Shown here: piece after piece, positions 26,147 to 35,196 of the stretch
Numbering within the stretch: position 1 is the first letter of the stretch
Layout of the letters: each line of letters starts with the position of its first letter
Assembly (NCBI GenBank): GCA_001899685.1
Contig: MKWG01000013.1
Coordinates: 23,965-87,964, forward strand
Direction: 5' to 3'
Source: Sphingobacteriales bacterium 44-15
GTDB lineage: Bacteria; Bacteroidota; Bacteroidia; Chitinophagales; Chitinophagaceae
Length of the DNA: 64,000 bases
Notes under the pieces: model-generated
The model's input: only the letters and a program-made list of their open reading frames with translations
Told to the model about the DNA's origin: nothing
The model's database searches: none
Translations under genes and position numbers: made by a program

Positions 26147-26821
26147 ATGAAAATCCAGGACACAGGAAACGCTATTAAAGTAATTGTTGCTGATGATCAT
26201 GTTTTATTCAGGGCCGGCGTAAAAACAGCACTCAGCCTGAAAAAGGACATAAGGCTTATAGGAGAAGCGGATAACGGTCAGCAACTGCTTCATCTTCTTA
26301 AGCATCTTCAACCCGATGTAATTTTGCTGGACATCCAGATGCCTATAATGGATGGCATTACCACGCTCCCGGAAATAAAAAAATTATATCCTGATATCCG
26401 CATCATCATGCTTACCATGCATAATGACCACTCCATGATCTCAAAGCTGATGGAGCTGGGGGCTAATGCCTATCTCACCAAAAACTCAGATTCAGAAGTG
26501 ATATACGAGGCTATTAAAACATGTTATATAAACGAATACTTTTTTAATGACCTTACTAATAAAGCCCTCCTGGACGGGCTGCGCACCCGGCGCAACAATG
26601 ATAGCTATATCAACACGGAAGTGAAGCTGAGTGAGAAGGAAAAACATATACTCAAGCTCATGTGCGAGGAAAAAAGCACCAAAGAAATTGCTGATATGGT
26701 GGATCTGAGCCCCCGCACAGTGGAAGCGATAAGAGATAAGCTAAAGTCGAAAACAGGTGTTAAATCCATGGCGGGGCTTGTTATGTATGCCGTAAAGTCG
26801 GGTATCATTGAAAATAAGTAG
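26147..26821 (+). CDS. NarL/LuxR-type response regulator (second of an orphan pair)
   Basis: 224 residues: receiver with ADDH (Asp16, Asp17), phosphoacceptor Asp62 in LLDIQMPIMDG, MLTMHNDHSMISKLMELGANAYLTK, then LuxR helix-turn-helix KEIADMVDLSPRTVEAIRDKL. The stretch MISKLMELGANAYLTK is nearly identical to the corresponding part of the regulator at 25333, indicating a tandem duplication. A 148-base spacer separates the two, so they may have separate promoters. Confidence 0.93.
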   Translation: MKIQDTGNAIKVIVADDHVLFRAGVKTALSLKKDIRLIGEADNGQQLLHLLKHLQPDVILLDIQMPIMDGITTLPEIKKLYPDIRIIMLTMHNDHSMISKLMELGANAYLTKNSDSEVIYEAIKTCYINEYFFNDLTNKALLDGLRTRRNNDSYINTEVKLSEKEKHILKLMCEEKSTKEIADMVDLSPRTVEAIRDKLKSKTGVKSMAGLVMYAVKSGIIENK

Positions 26822-26828
26822 CGCTACA

Positions 26829-26892
26829 TGTTAATCGTGAAACGTGAGAAGTCAGATGTGAAAAACTCACGTTTCACTTTTCACGTCTCATA
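26829..26892. repeat. GTGAAACGTGAGA-type palindromic repeat
   Basis: Left half ATCGTGAAACGTGAGAAG, right half ACTCACGTTTCACTTTTCACGTCTCA; the halves are imperfect inverted copies. Located between the second response regulator and the aminotransferase gene, both rightward. Confidence 0.65.
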
Positions 26893-26965
26893 ATTGCTTA
26901 TGTTACAAATAGTCTTAACTTAAGAGTAGTTTTTAGTTTTAATATTCTCTCCGTAACTTGCCTGC

Positions 26966-27814
26966 ATGCCCGGTGGTTATTTTGTTCATAATGGTCAGCT
27001 TTTCAGGGAAGGCAAAGCCGTAATATCTCCCGACAACCGTTCTTTCCGGTATGGCGATGGCTTGTTTGAAACCATGCGTATCGTAAAAGGCGATATCAAA
27101 TTGAAACAATTTCATTTTGAAAGATTACTTCATGGTATGAAGCTGCTTCAGTTTGAAATCCCCGAATTTTTTACCCCGGCCCATCTTGAATCTGATATCC
27201 TCGCCCTTTGTGAGAAAAACAGGATCGAAACAGGAGCCGTTATAAGAATGGTTATCTTTCGCAGTGATGGCGGACTGTACGATCTGGATGATATGCGACC
27301 CAATTATATTATCCAAAGCATGGCTTTTCAGCAACTGCCGCAGTTCCCCGATGATGGCAAGGGCATTGCCGTTGATATTTACCCTGATGCTACCAAGGCC
27401 TGCAATGTATTTTCTTCCTTAAAGTCAAATAATTTTCTTCCTTATTTAATGGGGGTATTATATGCCCGCCAAAAAGATCTGGATGATTGTATCATTTTAA
27501 ACCAATACGGCCGTATAGCCGATGCCACGGCAGCCAATGTGTTTTGTGTAAAAAGTAAAGTCATCTATACGCCTCCGTTAAGTGAAGGCGGTATTGCCGG
27601 TGTTGCCAGAAGATTCTTGATGGAAGCATTGCCTGCCGCCGGCTTCAGTGTGGAAGAGGCACTGCTTTCTGTAGCTGAACTGGAGTCCGCAGATGAAATA
27701 TTTTTAACAAATGCGGTAAGAGGAGTGAGGTATGTAGAGAAGTTTAAAAACAGAATGCTTACTTCACAAATCAGCAGGTCTGTCCAGCAGTTGTGGACAG
27801 AAAAATTATCCTGA
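26966..27814 (+). CDS. Class IV PLP aminotransferase, probable aminodeoxychorismate lyase
   Basis: A 282-residue fold-type IV PLP enzyme. The catalytic lysine is Lys153 in SSLKSNNFLPY; the phosphate-binding block RIADATAANVFCV and EIFLTNAVRGV are typical. FRYGDGLFETMRI near the N-terminus is shared by branched-chain aminotransferases and aminodeoxychorismate lyases (PabC). PabC is favoured by the 282-residue length and by the presence of pabB in the window; D-amino-acid or branched-chain aminotransferase cannot be excluded. Confidence 0.82.
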   Translation: MPGGYFVHNGQLFREGKAVISPDNRSFRYGDGLFETMRIVKGDIKLKQFHFERLLHGMKLLQFEIPEFFTPAHLESDILALCEKNRIETGAVIRMVIFRSDGGLYDLDDMRPNYIIQSMAFQQLPQFPDDGKGIAVDIYPDATKACNVFSSLKSNNFLPYLMGVLYARQKDLDDCIILNQYGRIADATAANVFCVKSKVIYTPPLSEGGIAGVARRFLMEALPAAGFSVEEALLSVAELESADEIFLTNAVRGVRYVEKFKNRMLTSQISRSVQQLWTEKLS

Positions 27815-27832
27815 GATTTGAAAGGTGAGGAA

Positions 27833-27902
27833 GAGAAACGTGAAAAGTGAGACGTGAGAGGCGCTCTCTTTTATCGTCTCACATTTCACGTCTCATATTT
27901 CT
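27833..27902. repeat. GTGAAAAGTGAGACGTGAGA palindromic repeat between converging genes
   Basis: An inverted repeat around the AGGCGCTCTC centre: GTGAAAAGTGAGACGTGAGA on the left, TCGTCTCACATTTCACGTCT on the right. The right arm runs into the last codons of pnuC, which ends at 27886. It sits exactly between the converging aminotransferase and pnuC genes. Confidence 0.65.
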
Positions 27903-28581
27903 CTTTACCCACAATATCGTATGATCTGTACTCCTTTACCCAATGCCATAAGCCGAATGCTGCAATGCCGGTAAAGATCAGGTACTCAAGACTGTAAAAT
28001 TTTATTCCTTTGATATAATACAGCCAGGTAGCTACCATGTCTACAATGATCCAGATCACCCAGCACTCTATCTTTTTTTGTATCATGTAAAAAGTGGTGA
28101 TGATGCTCATTACCATAATAAATGAATCAACATACGGGTAAGCGCTGGGTATGCTGAATACTGCGGGGAACCACTCATGCAGGCGGCTGGCAAAGCTTCC
28201 CAGCAGTATTGTACCGGCAATGGTAGTGGCAATGGTGAGCAGCAGTTGTGCCTTCTTCATGTAACTTACTTTCAATTCCTGTTTCCTGTCGGCTTCCTCC
28301 GGACTGGGGTGGCTCCATCGCCACCATCCCATAATATTGGTTACAAAAAAGAAGGACTGCAGGAACATATCGGGGTATAGTTGCACCTGGTAGTATAATA
28401 TAAATGATAATACCACATTAATGATACCTACCGGCCAGCTCCAGATATGCGCTTTTGCAGAAAGCCATACTGCAATCAGTCCTGTGAGCACACCAAAAAA
28501 TTCAATATAGCTCATGGAATACCCCAGCAGGTGAAACAGCTCTGTATGTACGTCAAAAAGATTTTTCAATGAAGAATGCAT
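27886..28581 (-). CDS. pnuC: Nicotinamide riboside transporter, PnuC family
   Basis: 231 residues, about seven membrane segments. SYIEFFGVLTGLIAVWLSAK and WSWPVGIINVVLSFILYYQ near the N-terminus, then MGWWRWSHP, are typical of PnuC, the facilitated uptake carrier for nicotinamide riboside used for NAD synthesis. In Bacteroidota some PnuC homologues carry thiamine (PnuT); no TPP riboswitch or thiamine genes are visible here, so the NAD precursor role is preferred. 13 bases downstream of mqnD. Its 3' end lies within a palindromic repeat. Confidence 0.87.
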   Translation of the reverse strand: MHSSLKNLFDVHTELFHLLGYSMSYIEFFGVLTGLIAVWLSAKAHIWSWPVGIINVVLSFILYYQVQLYPDMFLQSFFFVTNIMGWWRWSHPSPEEADRKQELKVSYMKKAQLLLTIATTIAGTILLGSFASRLHEWFPAVFSIPSAYPYVDSFIMVMSIITTFYMIQKKIECWVIWIIVDMVATWLYYIKGIKFYSLEYLIFTGIAAFGLWHWVKEYRSYDIVGKEKYET

Positions 28582-28594
28582 TTAACGGGTAAGG

Positions 28595-29440
28595 CTATAT
28601 AAAGACATCCTGTTTGACAGAAGATGCCTGGTTATTACGCGCATATATTTTCAGGAACTCATTCACTGCTTTTTTGCCTGCCTCTCCCAAATCAACAGAG
28701 AAGTTGTTTACGTACAGGTCTATATGCTGTCGCATTACTGTTTCTTCCATTTCCTGTGAGTGAAGCTTTACATACTCCGGAAGGACAGGGTAATTTTTAT
28801 AAGCGTATTGGATACTTTGTCTTATCAGATGGTCTATGCGGTACTGTATATCAGCAGGTATATCTTTCCTAACGGCAATACCTCCAAGCGGAATGGGATA
28901 ACCTGTTCTTTTTTCCCAATAATCTCCCAGGTCTATAAGTTTATGCAGCCCTTTCTGTTGATAAGTGAACCTGTTTTCGTGAATGATTACACCTAATGTG
29001 CATTGACCGGCTGTTGATAAAAGAAAACTTTCTATTTCGTGGAATACTTTGAATGTTTTGTTTGCCGCATCCGGAAATGCGAGGGAAAACAGCATGTGAG
29101 CGGTAGTATTTTCTCCCGGTATGGCTACGGTATAGTCGTTGATGTTAAAGCCTGTTGTATGAATATCAACCGGGTTGGCAGCGATCAAAAGCGGGCCTAC
29201 ACCTTTTCCCAGGGCCCCGCCGCTGTGCAACATTTTATATTCATCGAGAATGAGCGGCAGCACGCCATAGCTTATTTTACTGATGTTCAGCTTTCCTTCA
29301 ATAGCCCACCGGTTAAGGGTTTGCACATCTTCCAGGATCACATCAAATTCAATATCCCCTGTTTCAATTTTTTTATTTACCAGTGCATCAAATATAAAAG
29401 TATCATTTGGGCAGGGTGAAAATCCGAGCGTGAATTTCAT
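28595..29440 (-). CDS. mqnD: 1,4-dihydroxy-6-naphthoate synthase (futalosine menaquinone pathway)
   Basis: 281 residues in the periplasmic-binding-protein-like fold of MqnD. Signature blocks: LGFSPCPNDTFIFDAL at the N-terminus, KISYGVLPLIL and GGALGKGVGPLL. It converts cyclic dehypoxanthinyl futalosine to 1,4-dihydroxy-6-naphthoate. Its start is 9 bases after the mqnB stop: the two form one operon, with pnuC downstream. Confidence 0.93.
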   Translation of the reverse strand: MKFTLGFSPCPNDTFIFDALVNKKIETGDIEFDVILEDVQTLNRWAIEGKLNISKISYGVLPLILDEYKMLHSGGALGKGVGPLLIAANPVDIHTTGFNINDYTVAIPGENTTAHMLFSLAFPDAANKTFKVFHEIESFLLSTAGQCTLGVIIHENRFTYQQKGLHKLIDLGDYWEKRTGYPIPLGGIAVRKDIPADIQYRIDHLIRQSIQYAYKNYPVLPEYVKLHSQEMEETVMRQHIDLYVNNFSVDLGEAGKKAVNEFLKIYARNNQASSVKQDVFI

Positions 29441-29449
29441 TGTAATGGT

Positions 29450-30109
29450 TTAATGACATAATAAAGGCCTTAGCAAGGCTATGAGTTCCCTGTTCAGGTT
29501 TTCGATCGCTTCTCTCATCTGCCATTTTGTTTTATCTCTTTCCCCCACAAAATTTGACACAGCCCTCAGTTGTACAAAAGGAATATATTCCTGCAAACAT
29601 ACATAATGAAACGCAGCTCCTTCCATTGATTCAACCATTGCATTGTATTTCCTCATCATTTGCTGTATCCGCTGTTTATCTGTAGTTATTTCATTTATAC
29701 TTATCCCCCGTACCGGTTTCAGTTTGATGGTATTCAGCAGCGGCGTGTGTGTATTTACCAGCATTTTTGCGGAGAACGGGAAAATATTATCTGCAAGGTT
29801 CATGTCAAATATGTCTTTGAACTCCCTGTCTTCTTCTACCCCAAGATCGCCAAAGACTTCTTCCCTTACAACGACCACCGAGCCGGGAGGATAAAAGGGA
29901 TGAAAACTGCCGCCTATACCTGCCTGTATCGCCAGGTCGGGCTTGTCTTTCGAGAAATATTTTGAAAGAGCATAGGTAGTATTCACCAGCCCTACTCCGG
30001 TAATTAAAATATGTACATTGCAATCCTTCCGCTGATATATTTTTTCAGAGAGGTATCGCCTGGTTATGGCAATTTCATGCTCGGTTGCAGCCACGATCAA
30101 AATATCCAT
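29450..30109 (-). CDS. mqnB: Futalosine hydrolase
   Basis: 219 residues of the nucleoside phosphorylase/hydrolase fold. MDILIVAATEHEIAITRRYL is the family start; AIQAGIGGSF, MVESMEGAAFHYVC and RAVSNFVGERDKTKW are the purine and ribose contacts, and the last block distinguishes MqnB from MTA/SAH nucleosidases. It removes hypoxanthine from futalosine. Operon with mqnD supports the call. The ATG follows AAATTTGCAGC, nearly the same as the promoter-start junction of tsaC, so the mRNA may be leaderless. Confidence 0.9.
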   Translation of the reverse strand: MDILIVAATEHEIAITRRYLSEKIYQRKDCNVHILITGVGLVNTTYALSKYFSKDKPDLAIQAGIGGSFHPFYPPGSVVVVREEVFGDLGVEEDREFKDIFDMNLADNIFPFSAKMLVNTHTPLLNTIKLKPVRGISINEITTDKQRIQQMMRKYNAMVESMEGAAFHYVCLQEYIPFVQLRAVSNFVGERDKTKWQMREAIENLNRELIALLRPLLCH

Positions 30110-30182
30110 GCTGCAAATTTCTGTATTTCAGTTTGCATAACATACAGGCTTTACTATGTTTTACCGCTTAGGACAGATGCCC

Positions 30183-30190
30183 TACCTTTG
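30183..30190 (+). promoter_or_regulatory. -7 promoter element of the pterin gene cluster
   Basis: TACCTTTG followed by CGG, 18 bases before the ATG of the first PTPS/QueD gene; expected leader about 12 bases. Confidence 0.65.
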
Positions 30191-30208
30191 CGGAAATCCA
30201 GAACAAAT

Positions 30209-30616
30209 ATGGTTTACCTTACCCGGATAGAGCATTTTAATGCTGCCCATAAGCTATTTAACCCTGCATGGAGCAGGGAGAAAAACGAGGAGATCTTTGG
30301 CAAATGTGCCAATGAAAACTGGCATGGGCATAATTATGAGCTTTATGTCACGATTAAAGGAGAACCTGATCCTGAGACAGGCTTTTTACTGGATGCAAAA
30401 AAGCTGAGTAAGCTGATCAACAGCTTCGTGCTGGACAAGCTTGATCACCTCAACCTGAATGAGGATGTGGACTTTATGAAGGGGGTAATGTGCTCCACCG
30501 AAAATTTAGCCGTTGCCATCTGGAACCAATTGACAAAGCATCTCCCGGCAACCGTACAGTTACATTGTATAAAGCTCTACGAAACTTCACGGATATTCGT
30601 GGAATATTATGGATAA
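30209..30616 (+). CDS. 6-pyruvoyl-tetrahydropterin synthase / QueD paralogue 1
   Basis: 135 residues from the ATG at 30209, just after a TACCTTTG promoter element; the frame is open further upstream but those codons antisense mqnB. Zinc ligands His14, His39, His41 (FNAAHKL, NWHGHNYEL), catalytic-type Cys33 in FGKCANEN, and Glu in LYETSRIFVEYY. Acts on dihydroneopterin triphosphate to give a tetrahydropterin product; QueD (6-carboxytetrahydropterin, for queuosine) and PTPS cannot be separated by eye. Followed by a second copy and folE. Confidence 0.88.
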   Translation: MVYLTRIEHFNAAHKLFNPAWSREKNEEIFGKCANENWHGHNYELYVTIKGEPDPETGFLLDAKKLSKLINSFVLDKLDHLNLNEDVDFMKGVMCSTENLAVAIWNQLTKHLPATVQLHCIKLYETSRIFVEYYG

Positions 30617-30654
30617 CCTGATTGTATGTATTTTTGCCTCCTGATTGTAAGAGG

Positions 30655-31068
30655 ATGAATAAAAAAGTTGCTGTTTTCAGAAGAGAAACGTTTAACGCCG
30701 CTCACAGGTTGAATAACCCCGATTGGGATGAAGCCACTAATTACAGGGTATTTGGCAAATGTAATAACCCGCATTACCACGGTCATAATTATGAACTGGA
30801 AGTAAAAGTAACCGGCGATCCTGCCGCCGACACGGGGTTTGTGATGGATCTCAAAGTATTATCAGACCTTATAAAAAAGCTGGTAGTTGAAAGATTTGAT
30901 CATAAAAATCTGAATCTTGATACGCAGGAGTTTAAAAATCTGAATCCTACAGCGGAAAACATTGCGATTGTAATTTATGACCTGCTTCGCCCGCATATTG
31001 ACGGGAAGAACAGTATTCAGGTAAGGCTGTATGAAACGCCAAGGAACTTTGTAGAATATCCGGCGTAA
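30655..31068 (+). CDS. 6-pyruvoyl-tetrahydropterin synthase / QueD paralogue 2
   Basis: 137 residues from the ATG at 30655; an in-frame ATG 33 bases earlier adds an unconserved leader. Zinc ligands His17, His42, His44 (FNAAHRL, HYHGHNYEL), Cys36 in FGKCNNPH, and LYETPRNFVEY at the end. Same fold and motifs as the upstream copy but clearly diverged (VFGKCNNPHYHGHNYE versus IFGKCANENWHGHNYE). 38 bases after paralogue 1 and 26 bases before folE; probably one transcript. Confidence 0.88.
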   Translation: MNKKVAVFRRETFNAAHRLNNPDWDEATNYRVFGKCNNPHYHGHNYELEVKVTGDPAADTGFVMDLKVLSDLIKKLVVERFDHKNLNLDTQEFKNLNPTAENIAIVIYDLLRPHIDGKNSIQVRLYETPRNFVEYPA

Positions 31069-31094
31069 CTGCGCCGTAAAAATCAAATCGGATT

Positions 31095-31691
31095 ATGGCA
31101 TATAAGAAATTGGAGCAATACGACCAGGATACCACTACTGCCCTGGCACAGGCATATCAGAAGGTATTGAATGCACTGGGTGAAAATCCTCAGCGGGAAG
31201 GTCTTCTGAAGACACCCGAGCGCATTGCAAAGGCGATGCAATATATGACCCAGGGGTATTCCCTGGATGCTGAAGCGATCTTAAACTCAGCCAAATTTCA
31301 TGAGCCGATCAGCGAGATGATCATCGTGAAAGACATTGAAATATACAGTATGTGCGAACATCACATGCTCCCCTTTTTTGGTAAGGCGCATGTGGCTTAT
31401 ATACCCAACGGATGGATCACGGGGCTTAGCAAGATCGCAAGGGTTGTGGATGTATTTGCCAGGCGGCTCCAGGTACAGGAACGGCTCACTACCCAGGTGC
31501 TTGACGCTATAAAAAATGCACTTCAGCCGCTTGGCGTTGCTGTAGTCATCGAGGCTTCTCATCTTTGTATGATGATGCGTGGCGTACAAAAACAAAATTC
31601 CGTTACTACTACCTCTGCTTTCTTCGGTGAGTTTGAAAAGAATGAGACCCGGAGTGAGTTTATCAGGCTTATCGGTTCAACATTGCATTAA
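31095..31691 (+). CDS. folE: GTP cyclohydrolase I
   Basis: 198 residues. Zinc ligands Cys87, His90 ([10 protein letters not shown]) and Cys158 ([12 protein letters not shown]); [20 protein letters not shown] is the active-site helix; [15 protein letters not shown] end is present as [11 protein letters not shown]. Opens the imidazole ring of GTP to give 7,8-dihydroneopterin triphosphate, the substrate of both PTPS/QueD paralogues upstream and the entry to folate. Full length. Confidence 0.97.
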   Translation: MAYKKLEQYDQDTTTALAQAYQKVLNALGENPQREGLLKTPERIAKAMQYMTQGYSLDAEAILNSAKFHEPISEMIIVKDIEIYSMCEHHMLPFFGKAHVAYIPNGWITGLSKIARVVDVFARRLQVQERLTTQVLDAIKNALQPLGVAVVIEASHLCMMMRGVQKQNSVTTTSAFFGEFEKNETRSEFIRLIGSTLH

Positions 31692-31714
31692 ATTATAATC
31701 ACTACTATTGCCTG

Positions 31715-33640
31715 ATGAAACCGGTCTTCTTTCTATTGTTGCTTGCCAGCTCATTGATGGCTGTTGCACAAAAGCCCTTGGTTACCCATGTCATTACGCA
31801 TAACCGTACTACTGTTATATGCGATCCCAAGAAGGGAGAGAATGCTTATCCGGCGTGGGGCGTTTTTCCATCGGCAAACTATCCTGTTCGCAAAATAACG
31901 ATGAACCTTAGGCTCGGTAGTCCCGATAGCCTGCATACTGCTCACTGGGACTACCTGGACCATATTATGCTTCGTCGTAAGGGAGGGGTCAATGGCAGCT
32001 CGCCGGACTATGAGCTGGGAAGAATGCTTACTCCTTATGGCAGCATCTACAACAAAGGCTGGAGCTGGAAGTGGCAGGTGGATGTAACTGACTTTTCCCC
32101 TTACCTGCGCGATAGTGTTGAGATAGAATATATACATACCGGTTACGAGGATGCTACAGTAGGATGGGCATTAACGATTGACTTCGAAATATTATCGGGT
32201 CCTCCGGTGCTTGTGCCGCTCGGCATAGTACCGCTGTGGAACAAAGGATATAAATATGGAGATACTGCAGAGAAGATTGAAGATCATCTTTTGCCTGTGG
32301 AATACACATCCGCGCCGGGCGCTGCCATCAGCAGGATACGTATCCAGCACACAGGGCACGGGATGGACAAGCCCCGGGGCTGCAGCGAGTTCTGCAGCAG
32401 GTGGCGGGATATTAAGCTGGACGGTAAGATCATTGATCATCGCAATATGTGGAAGGATTGCGGCGATAATCCTTTATATCCGCAGGGCGGTACCTGGATA
32501 TATGATCGCGCCTACTGGTGCCCCGGTGATCTTCAGATGCCGGACGTAATTGACGTATTTACAAAGCCGGGCAAACACGAGGTATCCCTGCAAATGGAAC
32601 CTTATATTGCTACGGGTAATATACAGGCGGTAGAAAATATTTCCGCCTATTTATTTCAATATGCCAGGCTTAAGCAAAAAACAGATGTGGCCATTGAAGC
32701 TATAATGGTGCCTAATGATGAGCAACGTTTTTTCCGTTTGAACCCGGCAGGCTTTACTCCCCGTTTGTCTGTCCGAAACCTGGGCTCGGATAATCTTCGT
32801 TCACTCACCATTGTATATGGAACGGATGGTTTTGAGAAAAAAACATTTTTCTGGAAGGGCGATCTTCCTTTTAACCAGGTAGCTGAAATTTTCCTGCCGG
32901 GTGAGATCCGGGCAAAAGAAGGACAAAACAGTTTCGGGGTATTGCTTACCAAACCCAACGGGAGAAAAGATGCCTGGACCGGAGACAATGAAATGCATGT
33001 TTCTTTTACTGCACCCGATAAATATCCGTCTGAATTCGTGCTGCAGCTCCTCACAAACAACAAACCCCAAGATAATAGCGTATATCTTGTTAACAGTATG
33101 CTGGATACCGTTTTTCAGAAAACCCCGGGTCAGCTTGAGCCGCGGACAGTATATACCGATACTATTCGCCTGGCAGCAGGCAAGTATGCCCTGTGTCTTA
33201 CCGACAGTGCCGGGGACGGGCTGGAGTTTTGGGCAGAGCCCCGGAACGGTGACGGCTACCTGAGAATGTTTGATATGAAAGGCAACCTGATACATGCTTT
33301 TGAAAGCGACTGTGGCAACGGAGAGATGTTAAGCTTTACGGCTGTACCCGGTTTTATTCCTGACACTACACAGGCGAAATATGCGTTCTCCCTGTATCCA
33401 AGGCTTGTCAGCGATAAGACGCAATTAAGCGTTGTATCCAACAGGGTAAGTGATATGACTGTGTTGATCACTGTGGATGGCGTAGTATGGGAGAAACATG
33501 AATACAAAGGCGTTAAAAATGCCGGGTTTAGTTATGACCTTGACCACTTGCCGGCCGGAAGGATCGTGGTAGAGGCGCTGATGGATGGCGTAAGTAAGTT
33601 CAAAGGAAGGATTAATAAAAGAAGACAGCGTAATGAATAA
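31715..33640 (+). CDS. Secreted PNGase F-like glycoamidase with C-terminal sorting-like domain
   Basis: 641 residues with signal peptide (cleavage near VAQ, residue 19). Residues ~20-330 match peptide-N-glycosidase F: the N domain VTHVITHNRTTVICDP and the C domain with GCSEFCSRWRDIKLDG, MWKDCGDNPLYPQGGTW and YDRAYWCPGD, all Cys- and Trp-rich as in the flavobacterial enzyme. PNGase F releases N-glycans from asparagine. The last ~85 residues (FSLYPRLVSDKTQLSV ... YDLDHLPAGRIVVEAL ... FKGRINK) resemble a type IX secretion sorting domain, with YPRLVSD in place of the usual YPNP. Overlaps the next gene by 8 bases. Confidence 0.86.
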   Translation: MKPVFFLLLLASSLMAVAQKPLVTHVITHNRTTVICDPKKGENAYPAWGVFPSANYPVRKITMNLRLGSPDSLHTAHWDYLDHIMLRRKGGVNGSSPDYELGRMLTPYGSIYNKGWSWKWQVDVTDFSPYLRDSVEIEYIHTGYEDATVGWALTIDFEILSGPPVLVPLGIVPLWNKGYKYGDTAEKIEDHLLPVEYTSAPGAAISRIRIQHTGHGMDKPRGCSEFCSRWRDIKLDGKIIDHRNMWKDCGDNPLYPQGGTWIYDRAYWCPGDLQMPDVIDVFTKPGKHEVSLQMEPYIATGNIQAVENISAYLFQYARLKQKTDVAIEAIMVPNDEQRFFRLNPAGFTPRLSVRNLGSDNLRSLTIVYGTDGFEKKTFFWKGDLPFNQVAEIFLPGEIRAKEGQNSFGVLLTKPNGRKDAWTGDNEMHVSFTAPDKYPSEFVLQLLTNNKPQDNSVYLVNSMLDTVFQKTPGQLEPRTVYTDTIRLAAGKYALCLTDSAGDGLEFWAEPRNGDGYLRMFDMKGNLIHAFESDCGNGEMLSFTAVPGFIPDTTQAKYAFSLYPRLVSDKTQLSVVSNRVSDMTVLITVDGVVWEKHEYKGVKNAGFSYDLDHLPAGRIVVEALMDGVSKFKGRINKRRQRNE

Positions 33641-34217
33641 TACACCGGTTACTGAATTATTAAATAATGCTGCCGTACTATTTGTGTTTGCTTTGGAGTC
33701 CGAAGCTGCGGAAGCATTCGGAGACTGTGACCTCCTTTTTACCGGCATCGGGAAAGTAAATGCCGCTTTTCATCTTACCCGCCGTATTCTTCAACAAAAG
33801 CCTGCGCTTATTGTCAACCTGGGATCGGCGGGGAGTAATGTGTTCAAGCGTGGTGATGTGGTATGCTGCACGCAATTCGTGCAGCGCGATATGGACGTTA
33901 CCGGTCTTGGTTTCAGGAAATATGAAACACCTCTTTCGGGGCAGGAGCCATTGCTTGAGTATGGGCTGAAGCTGCACGGGCTGCCGGAAGCTATATGCGG
34001 TACCGGCGATAGTTTTGAAATGGCACATGACTGCCCCGATTATAATGTGCTTGATATGGAGGCTTACCCGCTGGCGTGGATCGCCAGGCAGGAAAATATC
34101 CCGTTCCTTTGCCTCAAATATATTTCTGACGGAGCAGACGGTATGGCTGCGGAACACTGGACAGATCAGGTACGTTATGCTGCCGTGGCGTTGAGGAAGA
34201 TCATTGATCGTCTTTGA
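33633..34217 (+). CDS. Nucleoside hydrolase of the MTA/SAH nucleosidase fold
   Basis: 194 residues, shorter than the usual ~230. The family blocks LLFTGIGKVNAAFHL, IVNLGSAGSN and DMEAYPLAWIARQ (purine/ribose binding) and CLKYISDGAD near the end are present. Likely splits methylthioadenosine, S-adenosylhomocysteine or a related nucleoside. Its own family member MqnB is at 29450; this copy lacks the MqnB-type ending. Overlaps the PNGase gene by 8 bases. Confidence 0.78.
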   Translation: MNNTPVTELLNNAAVLFVFALESEAAEAFGDCDLLFTGIGKVNAAFHLTRRILQQKPALIVNLGSAGSNVFKRGDVVCCTQFVQRDMDVTGLGFRKYETPLSGQEPLLEYGLKLHGLPEAICGTGDSFEMAHDCPDYNVLDMEAYPLAWIARQENIPFLCLKYISDGADGMAAEHWTDQVRYAAVALRKIIDRL

Positions 34218-34323
34218 AAAAGAGATATGTAAACTGTTCATCAGTTCCTGGTATAGAAAAGCGCTATCGCCCCGGACGGGAAATGGCTCGTGTTATGCAA
34301 TACCGGTTGTGTAGGATTGCAAC

Positions 34324-34935
34324 TTATCTTCCATTCGCTCTTAATACTGTTATTTTCTTGGTTAGCTGGTCGTCGTGGGTCTTTTTTACAATATAGTGCC
34401 ATTGATTTTGGGGCACATCTACAAAAAATATATCACCGAGCTTATGAGTTTTCACTGCATCCTGGAATTCTTTGGGCATCATTTCTGGTCCGAAAAACCA
34501 TCCGGTGTCGCCGTGGGTAGTATTGCCGTCCATAGTATATTCGTCGGATAGCTGTTCAAACGATGTCCCTTTTGAGGCCTTATCCAGTATTATTTTTTTG
34601 AGGCTGTCTACTTCGGCATTGCTCAGTGAGCCGCCATCAAGGAAAATATAATTTGCGCGGTAATTTACCGATTCCGTTCCTTCTACTACTTTATAGGTTA
34701 CATACCCTACAGAAAAAACATCCCCTACATTTTGCTGCAACAGCCGCTTGTCTATGCGGGAACTGTCTCTTCCATATTCCAGGTGTAAGATCGCCGGCTT
34801 TAATGCCGCGTTATCATCAATGAACTTCTGGGCCTGCTGCATGTTGGTGATCTTCTCAAATTGCTCTCTTACTGTGGGCTGTGCCATTACGGATGTGGCA
34901 GCCAGCAACAATACACCTAATAATTGCGTTTTCAT
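34324..34935 (-). CDS. Secreted parvulin-type peptidyl-prolyl isomerase
   Basis: 203 residues with a signal peptide (MKTQLLGVLLLAATSVMAQ). The rotamase domain is in the C-terminal half: DKASKGTSFEQLSDEYTMDG, GDTGWFFGPEMMPKEFQDAV and LGDIFFVDVPQNQWHYIVK are the parvulin signature. The N-terminal ~90 residues are not typical. Periplasmic folding factor; client proteins unknown. Monocistronic and convergent with the nucleosidase gene. Confidence 0.85.
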   Translation of the reverse strand: MKTQLLGVLLLAATSVMAQPTVREQFEKITNMQQAQKFIDDNAALKPAILHLEYGRDSSRIDKRLLQQNVGDVFSVGYVTYKVVEGTESVNYRANYIFLDGGSLSNAEVDSLKKIILDKASKGTSFEQLSDEYTMDGNTTHGDTGWFFGPEMMPKEFQDAVKTHKLGDIFFVDVPQNQWHYIVKKTHDDQLTKKITVLRANGR

Positions 34936-35196
34936 ACTTTTTTGTTTAGAGGCTATGCTTATCGCTCCTGTGGCAATATACCTGCATAGCTTAATGAAGA
35001 TACTATTTTTTACAGATACCGAAGCTATAGCCCTGCCCGTACTTATTATACATACATTTTCTTAAATTTTGCCTAAATTTTCCAGAGGCTTAGGTATCTT
35101 AAAAGGAAATACTTCGCTTTCCGTGAAAACTTTCATTTCCTGATAATGAACTATCTTTTCAGCGCAATATTATAGCTGATTAAATCGTGAACAAAG

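Noticed and set aside
27886..28581. Thiamine transporter PnuT instead of PnuC
   Set aside because: No TPP riboswitch or thiamine gene nearby; nothing in the sequence favours it, though it is not excluded.
30011..30208. N-terminal extension of the first PTPS/QueD gene
   Set aside because: These codons overlap the mqnB gene in antisense and lie upstream of a TACCTTTG promoter element; the zinc-enzyme starts at 30209.
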